From Hathewaya massiliensis (GTDB taxonomy: Bacteria; Bacillota; Clostridia; Clostridiales; Clostridiaceae): a stretch of DNA of 64,000 nucleotides. The stretch spans positions 205,470 to 269,469 of the forward strand of contig NZ_CABFVD010000004.1 in the NCBI RefSeq assembly GCF_902143515.1, written 5' to 3'. The notes under the pieces were generated by a model. It saw nothing but the letters and a program-made list of their open reading frames with translations, searched no databases and was not told where the DNA came from. The position numbers and the translations under genes are program-made. Positions within the stretch are counted from its first letter, which is position 1. Each line of letters opens with the position of its first letter. Positions 1-9,017 of the stretch are shown piece after piece.

Positions 1-254
1 CCAGTAGCATTTATAACTTTTCTAAGCTTATTGTGATTTTTATGCTCTAATAACTCTAGTGATTTATCTATTATTTCTTCTTTATTAATTTCTTTAATAT
101 TATCTTGCAGAATTTCTTTTCTATAAAAATCTATTGCTTCCCTTAAGGCTTCTACTACTAAAGTTCGCATAGACTTTGTAATTGCTTGTTTTATTTTTTC
201 ATCTTCTAATAACTCATCTATTTTAGGTAATTTCCTTAACAATTCATTCTTCAT
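1..254 (-). CDS. selA: L-seryl-tRNA(Sec) selenium transferase, N-terminal part
   Basis: SelA converts seryl-tRNA(Sec) to selenocysteyl-tRNA(Sec) with selenophosphate, the product of the selD enzyme encoded just upstream. Only the first 84 codons are in the window; the gene runs off the left edge. The start ATG at 254 follows a GGGGAT-type ribosome site. The visible part is the charged helical N-terminal domain (MKNELLRKLPKIDELL) and ends in LRKVINATG, the segment that in SelA leads into the PLP-binding core. It begins 17 nt after the selD stop, so selD-selA is an operon. Identification rests on the INATG motif and the neighbour; the lysine that binds PLP is outside the window. Confidence 0.85.
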   Translation of the reverse strand, partial: MKNELLRKLPKIDELLEDEKIKQAITKSMRTLVVEALREAIDFYRKEILQDNIKEINKEEIIDKSLELLEHKNHNKLRKVINAT

Positions 255-271
255 TATATCCCCTACTTCCT

Positions 272-1300
272 TTATTCTACAATAATGTATTTGTCCTTAA
301 ATTCCTTTACCTCACCTATAATTGAAGATTTTATTTCCAAGTTATTTAGTTCCTTAATTAGCTTTTCTCCTTCTTCAACACTACAGGATACTAGAAGTCC
401 CCCTGAAGTTTGGGGATCAAAAAGTAAATCATCTATCCAAGAAGGCTTTCTTTTTATTTCATATTTCCCCTCTAAATAATTTCTATTATTATAGGCACCT
501 GCAGGAATCAAGCCCATTTCTGCATATTCCTTTGCTTCTTCTATATAAGGTAACTTATTAGCATAGAGCTTTAAAGTTACATCTGATCCTTCAGCCATTT
601 CATAGCAATGTCCCATTATTCCAAAACCCGTAACATCTGTGCAAGCTGAAACCTTATGACTAGCTATTATTTCCCCAGCATATTTATTTAAAGTACTCAT
701 AACTTTAACTGCAGTATCATAAGCCTTTTTAGAAGCTAAATCTGCTTTTATTGCTGTATTCACAATGCCAGTACCTAAGGGTTTTGTAAGAATTAAAATT
801 TCACCTGGTTTAGCTCCATAATTTTTTAAAATCTTATCAGGATGAACAAGTCCCATAACAGAAAGTCCATATTTAGGCTCATCATCTGAAACGGAATGGC
901 CACCTATAACAACAGCTCCTGATTCTATTACCTTATCAGCTCCGCCTCTTAAAATTTCACCAAGGACCTCTATATTTAAACAATTTGGAAAACAAACTAT
1001 ATTTAGTGCTACTGAAGGTTTGCCTCCCATAGCATATACATCACTTAAAGAATTTGCTGCGGCTATTTGTCCAAAAGTATAAGGATCATCAACCACTGGC
1101 GTAAAAAAGTCTAGAGTTTGAATTGCTGCAAGTTCATCAGTTAATTTATATACTGCAGCATCATCTGATGTTTCTATTCCAACTATAAGATTAGGATTTT
1201 CCATTTTTGGTAACTTGCTTAATATCTTTGACAGGGTCTCCGGCCCTATTTTAGCTGCTCAACCTGAAGTTTTAGAAAGTTCAGTTAATCTTTTACTCAT
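272..1300 (-). CDS. selD: Selenophosphate synthetase containing selenocysteine (UGA at codon 14)
   Basis: SelD makes selenophosphate from selenide and ATP for Sec synthesis. The open frame without stops starts at 1204, but that protein would lack the catalytic N-terminus. Reading upstream in the same frame gives [23 protein letters not shown], starting at an ATG at 1300 behind GAGGTGATACTT. The UGA (1259-1261) falls exactly at the catalytic Cys/Sec position, three residues before the conserved Lys (K17), as in the SGC/UAAK motif of the family. Sec insertion gives 342 residues, the normal SelD length. The ATP-binding segment [11 protein letters not shown] and [10 protein letters not shown] follow. 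selA lies directly downstream. Annotation pipelines will probably truncate this gene at 1204. Confidence 0.93.
1231..1249 (-). promoter_or_regulatory. Bacterial SECIS-like hairpin downstream of the selD UGA
   Basis: Nine nucleotides after the UGA the mRNA can form a 6-bp stem (AUAGGG with CCCUGU, one G-U pair) around a 7-nt loop CCGGAGA. A small hairpin at this distance is what SelB needs to decode UGA as selenocysteine in bacteria. Bacterial SECIS elements vary in sequence, so this rests on position and the visible stem. Confidence 0.6.
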
Positions 1301-1384
1301 AAGTATCACCTCGTCAATTCACTCATTATAACAAATTACATTGTTAAAATTACATGAGTATTCAAGCATATTTTATAATAATAA

Positions 1385-2116
1385 TTACTTAATGTCTACC
1401 TTATGAATAAATTTGTCTAAAGTTTTATCACCTATACCTGATATATTCTTAAGTTCCTCTACAGATTTAAAGCCACCATTTTCTTCTCTGTATTTTATTA
1501 TGCTACTTGCTTTGCTATCTCCTATACCTGGTAAAGTCTTAAGTTCTTCTAAACTAGCTTTATTTATATTTATTTTATCTTCTTTATTTTTTGACCCTCC
1601 TCCACTGTTATTTCCAGCTCTTTGCATTGATGCACTTTGTAAGTTTTCACTAAGTTTTTCACCCTTTTTAGGAATATAAATAAACTCTTCATCTTCTAAC
1701 TTTTTTGAAAGATTTATGGCTAATGTATCAGCTTCATTTAAAAAACCTCCAGTTAAGTTGATTAAATCATCTATTCTACTGTCTTTATTCAAGGTATACA
1801 CTCCAGGAGTTTTTACAGCTCCCTTTATATCAACCTTGATAATTTCATTATTAGATGTTTCTACTACTATACTATCCCTACTATTTTCAGACTTTTCATT
1901 ACTCTTATTTTTCTCCGTTGACTCACTGTTACTATTTTTAGATTGATTTTTCCTACTACTATTATAAACTGTCTCCGTTTTTTCTATATCATAATCTTCA
2001 AATACATCTTTATACTTATTATCTTTTTTTAAATTAACAATATAGCCACCTATAAATAGTACTATACATATTCCTAATATTCCTAAACTACCTACTATTT
2101 TGTCCTTTTTTTTCAT
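1385..2116 (-). CDS. comEA: ComEA-type DNA-binding competence protein
   Basis: ComEA is the membrane-anchored double-stranded DNA receptor of the competence machinery. This 243-residue protein has one N-terminal membrane segment (about 9-27), a Ser/Asn/Lys-rich linker (about 45-90), a SLBB domain (about 92-150, with VDIKGAVKTPGVY) and a C-terminal pair of helix-hairpin-helix motifs (about 180-243, with INKASLEELKTLPGIG and ISGIGDKTL). Domain order and length are typical. No comEC or comEB lies nearby, so it appears as a single gene, divergent from the carboxypeptidase gene at 2258. Whether the organism takes up DNA cannot be told from this gene. Confidence 0.9.
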   Translation of the reverse strand: MKKKDKIVGSLGILGICIVLFIGGYIVNLKKDNKYKDVFEDYDIEKTETVYNSSRKNQSKNSNSESTEKNKSNEKSENSRDSIVVETSNNEIIKVDIKGAVKTPGVYTLNKDSRIDDLINLTGGFLNEADTLAINLSKKLEDEEFIYIPKKGEKLSENLQSASMQRAGNNSGGGSKNKEDKININKASLEELKTLPGIGDSKASSIIKYREENGGFKSVEELKNISGIGDKTLDKFIHKVDIK

Positions 2117-2257
2117 GATTTCCTCCTAAATTTATATTCTTCTATATTCAATTATTGACAAATTTTAAGAAAAATATAGTGTTTTTTCTCGCAAATTTAT
2201 AAAATATTTGATATACTGATTTATAAATAGTTTTTCTTTATAAATTGAGGTGATTAT

Positions 2258-3529
2258 ATGAAAAAAACTTTAAATAATATTGTTTCTTTAGTTTTAAGTT
2301 CTTTATTTTTTTTAGTAATAAGCTCTAATATAATTTATGCAAAATCTAAGGACGCTCCCAAAGTTTCTGCAGATGGTGCTGTAATTATGAATGCAAATAC
2401 CGGGGAAATTCTATACGAAAAAAATATGAATCAAAAGTATCCCCCAGCTTCTACTACTAAAATTATGACTGCACTTTTGACCTTAGAAAAATGTAATTTA
2501 GAGGAGGAAGTTACTGTAAGTAAAAAATGTGAAGAAGAAGATGGTTCAAAAATATATATTTTTGATGGAGAAAAAATCAAGGTAAAAGATTTGCTATATT
2601 CCTTGCTTATGGCCTCTGCTAATGACTCTGCTTTAGCACTTGCAGAGCATGTTGGAGGAGATTTAAAGAACTTCTCTAATATGATGAATGAAAGAGCAAA
2701 AGAATTAGGGTGTAATAATACTAATTTTGTAAACCCCAATGGTCTATATGATGATAAACATAGAACCTCTGCCCATGACCTAGCTCTAATAATGAAAGAA
2801 CTTATAAAACATGAAGAGTACATAAAAATTTCAAAAACCTCTGAATATAATATTCCTCCTACAAATAAATCTAAGGAACCTCGTCATCTTTGGAATGGAA
2901 ATAGAATGATTCATAGGGGCAATCAATATTTTTATGAATTTTGTGAGGCTGCTAAAACAGGTTATACTGTTCAATCACTACATTCTTACGTAGTAAGTGC
3001 TAAAAAAGGTGAAGAAAGATATATTGTAGCTTTAATCCATGATCCAAATAAGCAATTTTACAAAGATTCTGTAGCTTTATTTAACTATGCTTTTAATAAC
3101 TTTGAAACTAAGAAATTAATTTCAAAAGGTGATAACCTATATACATATAATTTTAATAAAAATGAAAAATTATCCATAATATCTGATAGAGATATTTCTT
3201 CAACAATTGAAAAAGGTACTAAATACGAAGATTTCACATTACCTTCTATAAATCTAGAAGAATTAAAATTAAATGAAAAGGATATAAAAAAAGGAGATTT
3301 TATTCTAGGACTAAATATAAAATTTAATACTAAAGAATATCCACTAAAACTTATAAGTGGCAATGATCATACATCTCCAAAAACTTTACTCCTTCAAAAT
3401 CAAAATAAAAATTCCGGTGCTAAACCTTATATAAAATTTGGTATAATTCTTGTTGTAGTAATTAGTGTTGTCATTATAAGTGTAATTTTATTATCAATTA
3501 ATAAATGGAAAAAAACAAAAAAGATTTAA
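2258..3529 (+). CDS. D-alanyl-D-alanine carboxypeptidase (PBP5 family, S11)
   Basis: This low-molecular-weight penicillin-binding protein trims the terminal D-Ala of peptidoglycan stem peptides. The 423-residue protein has a signal peptide (about 1-28), the SxxK motif STTK at 65-68, SAN at 120-122 and KTG at 233-235, so all three active-site motifs are intact. A C-terminal domain follows, and the protein ends in a hydrophobic segment (about 394-416) and a basic tail, suggesting a transmembrane anchor rather than the amphipathic helix of PBP5. The start has a GAGGTGATT ribosome site. It is the only plus-strand gene in the left 33 kb and ends at a terminator shared with the convergent pseudouridine synthase gene. 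It resembles DacF/DacB proteins; which one is not decided. Confidence 0.9.
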   Translation: MKKTLNNIVSLVLSSLFFLVISSNIIYAKSKDAPKVSADGAVIMNANTGEILYEKNMNQKYPPASTTKIMTALLTLEKCNLEEEVTVSKKCEEEDGSKIYIFDGEKIKVKDLLYSLLMASANDSALALAEHVGGDLKNFSNMMNERAKELGCNNTNFVNPNGLYDDKHRTSAHDLALIMKELIKHEEYIKISKTSEYNIPPTNKSKEPRHLWNGNRMIHRGNQYFYEFCEAAKTGYTVQSLHSYVVSAKKGEERYIVALIHDPNKQFYKDSVALFNYAFNNFETKKLISKGDNLYTYNFNKNEKLSIISDRDISSTIEKGTKYEDFTLPSINLEELKLNEKDIKKGDFILGLNIKFNTKEYPLKLISGNDHTSPKTLLLQNQNKNSGAKPYIKFGIILVVVISVVIISVILLSINKWKKTKKI

Positions 3530-3540
3530 ATATAAAATAA

Positions 3541-3570
3541 AAAATAGTAAGAGAACTTACTATTTTTTTA
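3541..3570. terminator. Bidirectional terminator between the carboxypeptidase and RluA-family genes
   Basis: An 11-bp perfect stem (AAAATAGTAAG with CTTACTATTTT) has a 4-nt loop and a T-run. It overlaps the 3' end of the convergent gene. Confidence 0.85.
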
Positions 3571-4459
3571 TTTTATCTATTAAATTTTTCATATCTTGTG
3601 GAATTGGAGATTCTAGTGTAATCTCCTTCTTAGTTTTTGGATGAATAAATTTCAATTTATGAGCATGTAATGCTTGCCTCATTATAAAATTATCATCCTC
3701 TCTTCCATAGAGACTATCTCCATATATAGGGTTTCCTATATAACTTAAATGAACTCTTATTTGATGTGTTCTTCCTGTTTCTAGTCTTAATTTTACTAAG
3801 GAATCATCCTCATACTCTTCTAAAACCTCATAATGAGTTATAGAGTTTTGTCCATGATCCATTACTTCTCTCTTTATAGATTCTAAAGAAGGTCTTCCTA
3901 TAGGCTGATTTATAGTTCCACATTTTTCTTTTAATCTTCCATGTACAATAGCTAAGTAAATTTTTTCAACACTATTTGTTGACATCTCCTTAGATAAAAA
4001 CATATGAGAATGTTGATTTTTAGCTATTATAACTAATCCGGAAGTGTCCATATCTAATCTGCTTACAAGCCTAACTATACAGTCCTCTCCCTGTTCTTTA
4101 AAGTGATATAAAACTCCATTAGCAAGAGTTCCACCCCTATGACTTTTAGTAGGATGAACTACCATATATGGAGGTTTATTCACAACTATAATATCTTCAT
4201 CTTCATATACAATATCAATAGGGATATTTTGAGGATCTATATTTTGATTTTCTTCCCTATTTAAATCTATTTTAATATAATCACCTTTAGTTACTATGTA
4301 ATTAAGTTTTTTTATCTCTTCGTTTACTAAAATTCTTTTTTCCATTCCTGCCTTTTTTATAAGTCTAGTTGAAAGGTCATGATTATATTTTAAATAATCC
4401 CTCAACTTTACCTTAGGCAAATCTTCTTTTACTTCTATTTCTAAAAAGTTACTCTTCAT
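3560..4459 (-). CDS. RluA-family 23S rRNA pseudouridine synthase (RluD-like)
   Basis: This enzyme isomerises uridines in RNA, most likely in 23S rRNA. The 299-residue protein has an N-terminal S4-like RNA-binding region (about 15-75), then the synthase domain with VVNKPPYMVVHP and the catalytic motif SRLDMDTSG. The nucleophilic Asp is D136. The motif has SRLD where most members have HRLD, which does not affect the Asp. The RTHQIRVH motif is near residue 230. It is followed on the minus strand by the shared terminator and preceded by ridA. The exact target uridine cannot be assigned from sequence alone. Confidence 0.88.
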   Translation of the reverse strand: MKSNFLEIEVKEDLPKVKLRDYLKYNHDLSTRLIKKAGMEKRILVNEEIKKLNYIVTKGDYIKIDLNREENQNIDPQNIPIDIVYEDEDIIVVNKPPYMVVHPTKSHRGGTLANGVLYHFKEQGEDCIVRLVSRLDMDTSGLVIIAKNQHSHMFLSKEMSTNSVEKIYLAIVHGRLKEKCGTINQPIGRPSLESIKREVMDHGQNSITHYEVLEEYEDDSLVKLRLETGRTHQIRVHLSYIGNPIYGDSLYGREDDNFIMRQALHAHKLKFIHPKTKKEITLESPIPQDMKNLIDKIKK

Positions 4460-4489
4460 ACTTTTTTTAAAGTTCCTTTCAAAGCTACT

Positions 4490-4867
4490 TTAAATGTAAG
4501 CTATAGCTTCTATTTCTATAAGTGCATCCTTTGGCAATTTAGCTACCTGAACACAGGATCTAGCTGGTGAGTTTTCACTAAAAAATCTTCCATACACTTC
4601 ATTAATATCTGCAAACATATTCATATCTTTAACAAATATTGTGGCTTTTATAACTTTATCTACGGAACTGCCTTTTTCCTCTAAAACAGCAATAACATTT
4701 TTAATTGAAAGCTCTGTTGCTCTTTTTATATCAGAACACTCAAGCTCTCCTGTGGTAGGGTCTATTGGTAATTGACCTGATGTAAATATAAGATCTTTAA
4801 AAGCAATACCTTGAGAATAAGGTCCTATAGCCTTTGGTGCTTTTTCTGTAGAAATGATTTCTTTCAT
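4490..4867 (-). CDS. ridA: RidA family enamine/imine deaminase
   Basis: RidA hydrolyses reactive enamine and imine intermediates made by PLP-dependent dehydratases, protecting other PLP enzymes. The 125-residue length is typical. It carries the family landmarks PKAIGPYSQG near the N-terminus, the central FTSGQLPIDPTTGE, and the C-terminal NSPARSCVQVAKLPKDALIEIEAIA, which includes the Arg that binds substrate carboxylate. The start is behind TAGGAGGAG. It lies 13 nt after the LCP gene and is probably in the same transcript. No adjacent threonine or serine dehydratase gene is seen. Confidence 0.93.
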   Translation of the reverse strand: MKEIISTEKAPKAIGPYSQGIAFKDLIFTSGQLPIDPTTGELECSDIKRATELSIKNVIAVLEEKGSSVDKVIKATIFVKDMNMFADINEVYGRFFSENSPARSCVQVAKLPKDALIEIEAIAYI

Positions 4868-4880
4868 TTTAAAACTCCTC

Positions 4881-6146
4881 CTAGTTATTTATATAATCAT
4901 GGTCATAGCCTAAAAGTATAACCATATCAAACTTATCTTTCTTTTCATCCTTAAATTCTACATTGTTTATATTAAAATCTTTCATTATTATCTTAGCTGT
5001 ATCTTTATCCATGCCATAAAACACAATTTTAGTTTTATCATCTCCAGTAATATTTCCTGTAGTTGCATTTATATAGCCCTTTTCACATATATGGTCACTA
5101 AAATCTTTAGCTAATCCAACTTTATTTGTCTGATTCAAAATCTTTATTTTTAATTTTTCTCTTGCAAAGTTAGTATAATTAACATCACTTATTAAGCTTA
5201 TTATATCAGCACTAGCCTTAGGATCATATATAAAATAGGATACCCCTTTTATATATTTTCCTTCTCCTGCCAAAGTTTTTACATACATATTTTCATTTTT
5301 AACCTTTGAAAAACTTAAAGCATAAGATAACATATCTTTAGTACTCATATTGGTTTCTACATATTCAGGTAAGGTAGAAATTATGCTAGGAATTCTAGGA
5401 ATTATAGCGGGACTTTTTACTTTTTCAAAAACCTTATTTATAAACTCATGCTGATTACCTATTCTACCAATATCTCCATCTACAAATCCTGTTCCATCGT
5501 TATTTTTTCTCCATCTAAAAAATTCCTCTGCTTTTTTTCCATCCATATGAACAGTGGTTCCTTTTTTAAAGTCTATATGAAGATCTTGGGCATAATCATC
5601 ATACTTCATATTACGAGTAATCTCCATATCTATACCGCCTATAGAATCAACTAGCTTTCTAAAGCCTGAATAGTCAATTTTGCCATAGTACTCTACTTTA
5701 ATGTTCAGTAACTTCTCGACCTCATTGACTGCTTCCTTTACGCCACCTATAGCATGTGCTTGATTTATCTTCTTTGAGTTACCATTAACCTCTATATATG
5801 TATCTCTTGGAATAGAAACTATAGATAACCTATCCTTTTTCACATTATAATTAATAAGCATCATAGTGTCTGTTCTCTTTGGATCATTAGAATTTTTAGG
5901 ATCTCCTATATCCACACCCATGGCTAAAATATTTACAAAATCCTTATTTTTAGGAATTGAAGACTCCAATTTTTCTGAATTATCATTTAATCTACTTAAA
6001 TTATAAAAAATATATATTCCCATGCCCAAAATAAATAATAGAACAAAAAAAAGCAACTTTTTAAATATCTTTTTTTTTCTTTTTTTCTTTTTTTTAGGTT
6101 TAGGGTCTTCAGAATCGACTCTCCTACTTTTATTATTTTCTTTCAT
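4881..6146 (-). CDS. LytR-CpsA-Psr (LCP) family cell wall polymer ligase
   Basis: LCP proteins transfer undecaprenyl-phosphate-linked glycopolymers to peptidoglycan outside the membrane. The 421-residue protein has a strongly basic cytoplasmic head with a run of lysines (about 18-28), one membrane anchor (about 30-50), the LCP catalytic domain (about 75-245, with RTDTMMLINYN and SIPRDTYIEV) and a C-terminal LytR_C-type domain (about 330-420). The Arg and Asp residues that bind pyrophosphate lipid in the family are present in RTD and PRD. It lies 11 nt after yqeK, which is the usual clostridial order yhbY-nadD-yqeK-lcp. Confidence 0.9.
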   Translation of the reverse strand: MKENNKSRRVDSEDPKPKKKKKRKKKIFKKLLFFVLLFILGMGIYIFYNLSRLNDNSEKLESSIPKNKDFVNILAMGVDIGDPKNSNDPKRTDTMMLINYNVKKDRLSIVSIPRDTYIEVNGNSKKINQAHAIGGVKEAVNEVEKLLNIKVEYYGKIDYSGFRKLVDSIGGIDMEITRNMKYDDYAQDLHIDFKKGTTVHMDGKKAEEFFRWRKNNDGTGFVDGDIGRIGNQHEFINKVFEKVKSPAIIPRIPSIISTLPEYVETNMSTKDMLSYALSFSKVKNENMYVKTLAGEGKYIKGVSYFIYDPKASADIISLISDVNYTNFAREKLKIKILNQTNKVGLAKDFSDHICEKGYINATTGNITGDDKTKIVFYGMDKDTAKIIMKDFNINNVEFKDEKKDKFDMVILLGYDHDYINN

Positions 6147-6157
6147 AATATCCCTCG

Positions 6158-6724
6158 CTAAAGATTAATTAGTAAATAATTTCTTGTTTTAATAGTATCT
6201 AAATAAAGAATCCCACCCTTATTAATTATATAAGTAATGGTATTATCAAAAGCTTTAATTAAGGCCTTGTCTAGACTCTCCATAGATAATCTTCTAAGTT
6301 CTTCTACACCTTCATAATTTCTTCCTTCTTCTATAAAATCGGCAAGACAAACTACTTTTTCTAAAGTAGTCATATTTTCTTTTCCAGTAGTATGACAGGT
6401 TATTGCATCTAAAACTTCTTTATCATATATGCCCATCTTGTTTTTTGCTATATATGCACTACAAAAACCATGCATTATTTGAGGGTATTTCTGTAAAAGT
6501 TCATCTATGTATACCCCTTCTTTTTTTAACATTGATAAAATTTCATCATCTGTCTTATATTTTGCAACATCATGCAAAAGTGCAGCAAGTTTAGCTTTTT
6601 CTACATCACATCCATGTTTTTTAGCTAAAACCTCTGAAGCTTTAACAACTCCTAAGGTGTGATTATATCTTTCTTCTTTTAAAACTTTTTTAAGATATTC
6701 AAGTATTTCTTCTTCATTCCACAT
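6158..6724 (-). CDS. yqeK: YqeK-type HD-domain hydrolase (Ap4A hydrolase family)
   Basis: YqeK proteins are HD-domain phosphohydrolases that split diadenosine tetraphosphate symmetrically. Visible motifs are the first His (RYNHTLGV), the HD pair in LAALLHDVAKYK, and the later HG, CHTTG and LADFIE segments of this family. The open frame can be read from a GTG at 6736, but that codon lies inside the ribosome site AGGTGG; the ATG at 6724 has proper spacing and gives 188 residues. It sits between nadD and the LCP gene, its usual neighbours. Confidence 0.88.
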   Translation of the reverse strand: MWNEEEILEYLKKVLKEERYNHTLGVVKASEVLAKKHGCDVEKAKLAALLHDVAKYKTDDEILSMLKKEGVYIDELLQKYPQIMHGFCSAYIAKNKMGIYDKEVLDAITCHTTGKENMTTLEKVVCLADFIEEGRNYEGVEELRRLSMESLDKALIKAFDNTITYIINKGGILYLDTIKTRNYLLINL

Positions 6725-6751
6725 ATATATCGCCACCTAAAATTAACCTTA

Positions 6752-7354
6752 TTATTTATACAATTTAAAATTTAAAATTGTATTATATACTCCTGTAGGC
6801 ATAAGAAAATCTACCTTTTTACCTAATTTTATACTTTCTCTTATGTCCGTAGATGATATTTCTAAAACTGGTGCTTTAAGTAATATAATATCCGTATTAT
6901 ATTTGTTTTCAATATACCTTTTTTGTTCTAAGATTTCCTTTTTATTATAACCTTTTCTCTCAAATACTACAAGTTTACAGTTTGTGAATATACTTTTGAT
7001 ATTTTTCCACTGTTCCAGTGTAAAAAGACAGTCAGCACCCGTTATAAAATACCATTCAGTTTCTTTTTCATTTTTTTTAAAATAAAATACAGTTTCATAA
7101 GTATAACTTTCATTTTTTTTATTTATTTCATAGTCACAAACCTCAAATTTTTCTTCACTTCTTATAGCCATTTTCACCATTTCATATCTTAAAATTGATG
7201 AAGTAACACCTTGCACATTCTTATGTGGAGGCTTACCTGTGGGCATAAAATAGACTTTATCTAATTTTAAAGCATACAGGGCTTCATATGCAATATTTAA
7301 ATGCCCATTATGTATAGGATCAAAGGTTCCCCCGAAAATCCCTTTTTTAAGCAT
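6752..7354 (-). CDS. nadD: Nicotinate mononucleotide adenylyltransferase
   Basis: NadD converts nicotinate mononucleotide and ATP to deamido-NAD in NAD synthesis. The 200-residue protein has the nucleotidyltransferase signature GGTFDPIHNGHL at the N-terminus, the FMPTGKPPHK substrate loop and the ISSTDIR motif near the C-terminus. All are standard for NadD. It is followed by yqeK after 27 nt. Confidence 0.95.
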   Translation of the reverse strand: MLKKGIFGGTFDPIHNGHLNIAYEALYALKLDKVYFMPTGKPPHKNVQGVTSSILRYEMVKMAIRSEEKFEVCDYEINKKNESYTYETVFYFKKNEKETEWYFITGADCLFTLEQWKNIKSIFTNCKLVVFERKGYNKKEILEQKRYIENKYNTDIILLKAPVLEISSTDIRESIKLGKKVDFLMPTGVYNTILNFKLYK

Positions 7355-7390
7355 AAAAATTACCCCTTTTTATTTATTAGATTATATATA

Positions 7391-7419
7391 ATAAGTGCTA
7401 GATTTTTGCTAGCACTTAC
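7391..7419 (-). terminator. Possible terminator or processing hairpin between yhbY and nadD
   Basis: A 9-bp perfect stem (AAGTGCTAG with CTAGCACTT) lies in the 70-nt gap. The T-run after it is weak, so it may attenuate rather than stop transcription. Confidence 0.45.
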
Positions 7420-7424
7420 TTATA

Positions 7425-7712
7425 TTATAATTCAATTTTAGGTTTTTTTGTAGACTTTCTATATATAACAACTTTATTACCTATTACTTGAACCCCTTCA
7501 CAATTAAGTTCCTCACAAAGTATTTCACTAGCCTCTCTTGCGGTAATTCCACTGTTATTTAGAACATTTATCTTAATTAATTCCCTAGCTTCTAGGGCAC
7601 CACTTATTTGATCTAAAAAATTATCTTCTATACCACCTTTTCCAATTTGAAAAATTGGTTCTATACCATGAGCAAGAGATCTTAAATAAGCCCTCTGTTT
7701 TGAAGTTATCAT
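7425..7712 (-). CDS. yhbY: YhbY-type ribosome-associated RNA-binding protein (CRM domain)
   Basis: YhbY-type CRM proteins bind pre-50S particles during ribosome assembly. The 95-residue protein is a single CRM domain with the QIGKGGIEDNFL loop (GxxG RNA-binding motif) and the ELIKINVLNN strand. It starts behind GGGGAGGAAGC and lies 13 nt after obg. This places it in a ribosome-assembly run with obg, rpmA and rplU. Confidence 0.92.
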   Translation of the reverse strand: MITSKQRAYLRSLAHGIEPIFQIGKGGIEDNFLDQISGALEARELIKINVLNNSGITAREASEILCEELNCEGVQVIGNKVVIYRKSTKKPKIEL

Positions 7713-7725
7713 AATGCTTCCTCCC

Positions 7726-9003
7726 CTATATTATATATTCAAATTCAAAATCATTTACACGTACAAGATCTCCTTCTTTTATTCCCATAGCTCTTAATTC
7801 GTCAAGTATACCCTTGTTTTTAAGAACCTTGTGAAAATATCTTAGAGAATCTGCATCATTTACATTAACTGCATGTAATAGTCTATCTACGAAGCTTCCT
7901 GTTATTTCATAAACGCCTTCTACAGAGTTATCTATTTCATATGTGAATTTCTTCTCTTCTTCTACGAACATATCAGCTTCACTAATTTCTAAATCTGTAA
8001 CTGGGATTGTAGATAAAATTCTTGCAGCTTCCTTCATTAATGCCTCTACTCCTTCTCCAGTTGCCCCAGAAATTTTAAAGACTTTATCATAGCCCATTTT
8101 ATTCATTTCTTCTTTGAATTTTATAAATGACTCTTCTTCGTATAACATATCTGCTTTACTAGCAGCTATTATTTGAGGTCTATCCCAAAGTTTAATACTA
8201 TACTTCTTTAATTCTTCATTTATCTTTTTCACATCTTCAACAGGATCTCTTCCTTCAATACCTGATATGTCAACTACATGGATTAAAAGCCTTGTTCTCT
8301 CTACATGTTTTAAGAAATCAATCCCTAGACCTATGCCCTCTGCAGCTCCTTCAATTAATCCTGGTATATCAGCAATTACAAAGCTTTCTACCCCTTTCAT
8401 AGCAACTACACCTAAATTAGGCTTTAATGTTGTAAAATGATAGTTTGCTATTTTAGGTCTAGCTTTAGAAACTACAGATAAAAGAGTAGATTTACCTACA
8501 TTAGGAAATCCTATTAAGCCTACATCTGCTAATAATTTTAGCTCCAATCTAATATATCTTTCTTCACCTGGCATTCCTGGTTCAGCAAATTCAGGTGCTT
8601 GCCTAGTAGGAGTTGCAAATTTAGCATTTCCTTTTCCACCTTTTCCACCCTTAACCACAACACAAGTATCTCCATGAGAAGAAAGATCCGCCATAATTTT
8701 ATCAGAATCATAATCTATAACAACAGTTCCCATAGGAACTTTTATATATAAATCTCCACCATCTTTTCCATAACACTTAGATCCTGCTCCATGTTCTCCA
8801 CCTTTAGCTAAATATTTCTTTTTATAAGTGAAATCTAAAAGAGTGGTCATATCCTTATCAGCAACTAAAATAACACTCCCACCTTTTCCACCATCTCCAC
8901 CATCAGGACCACCTAAAGCTACATACTTTTCTCTTCTAAAGGAAATAGCTCCATCTCCTCCATCTCCTGATTTTACAAAAATCTTGGCTGTATCTATAAA
9001 CAT
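7726..9003 (-). CDS. obg: Obg family GTPase (ribosome assembly, sporulation checkpoint)
   Basis: Obg is an essential GTPase acting in late 50S assembly; in Bacillus it is also needed to activate Spo0A. The 425-residue protein has the Gly-rich Obg fold (1 to about 157), the G domain with GFPNVGKST near 165, the switch II segment DIPGLIEGA, the base-recognition motif as ASKAD and SGATGEG, and the C-terminal OCT domain (about 345-425). It lies directly after a Spo0B-like gene, as spo0B-obg does in Bacillus. Confidence 0.96.
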   Translation of the reverse strand: MFIDTAKIFVKSGDGGDGAISFRREKYVALGGPDGGDGGKGGSVILVADKDMTTLLDFTYKKKYLAKGGEHGAGSKCYGKDGGDLYIKVPMGTVVIDYDSDKIMADLSSHGDTCVVVKGGKGGKGNAKFATPTRQAPEFAEPGMPGEERYIRLELKLLADVGLIGFPNVGKSTLLSVVSKARPKIANYHFTTLKPNLGVVAMKGVESFVIADIPGLIEGAAEGIGLGIDFLKHVERTRLLIHVVDISGIEGRDPVEDVKKINEELKKYSIKLWDRPQIIAASKADMLYEEESFIKFKEEMNKMGYDKVFKISGATGEGVEALMKEAARILSTIPVTDLEISEADMFVEEEKKFTYEIDNSVEGVYEITGSFVDRLLHAVNVNDADSLRYFHKVLKNKGILDELRAMGIKEGDLVRVNDFEFEYII

Positions 9004-9017
9004 CTCTTCACCTTACC

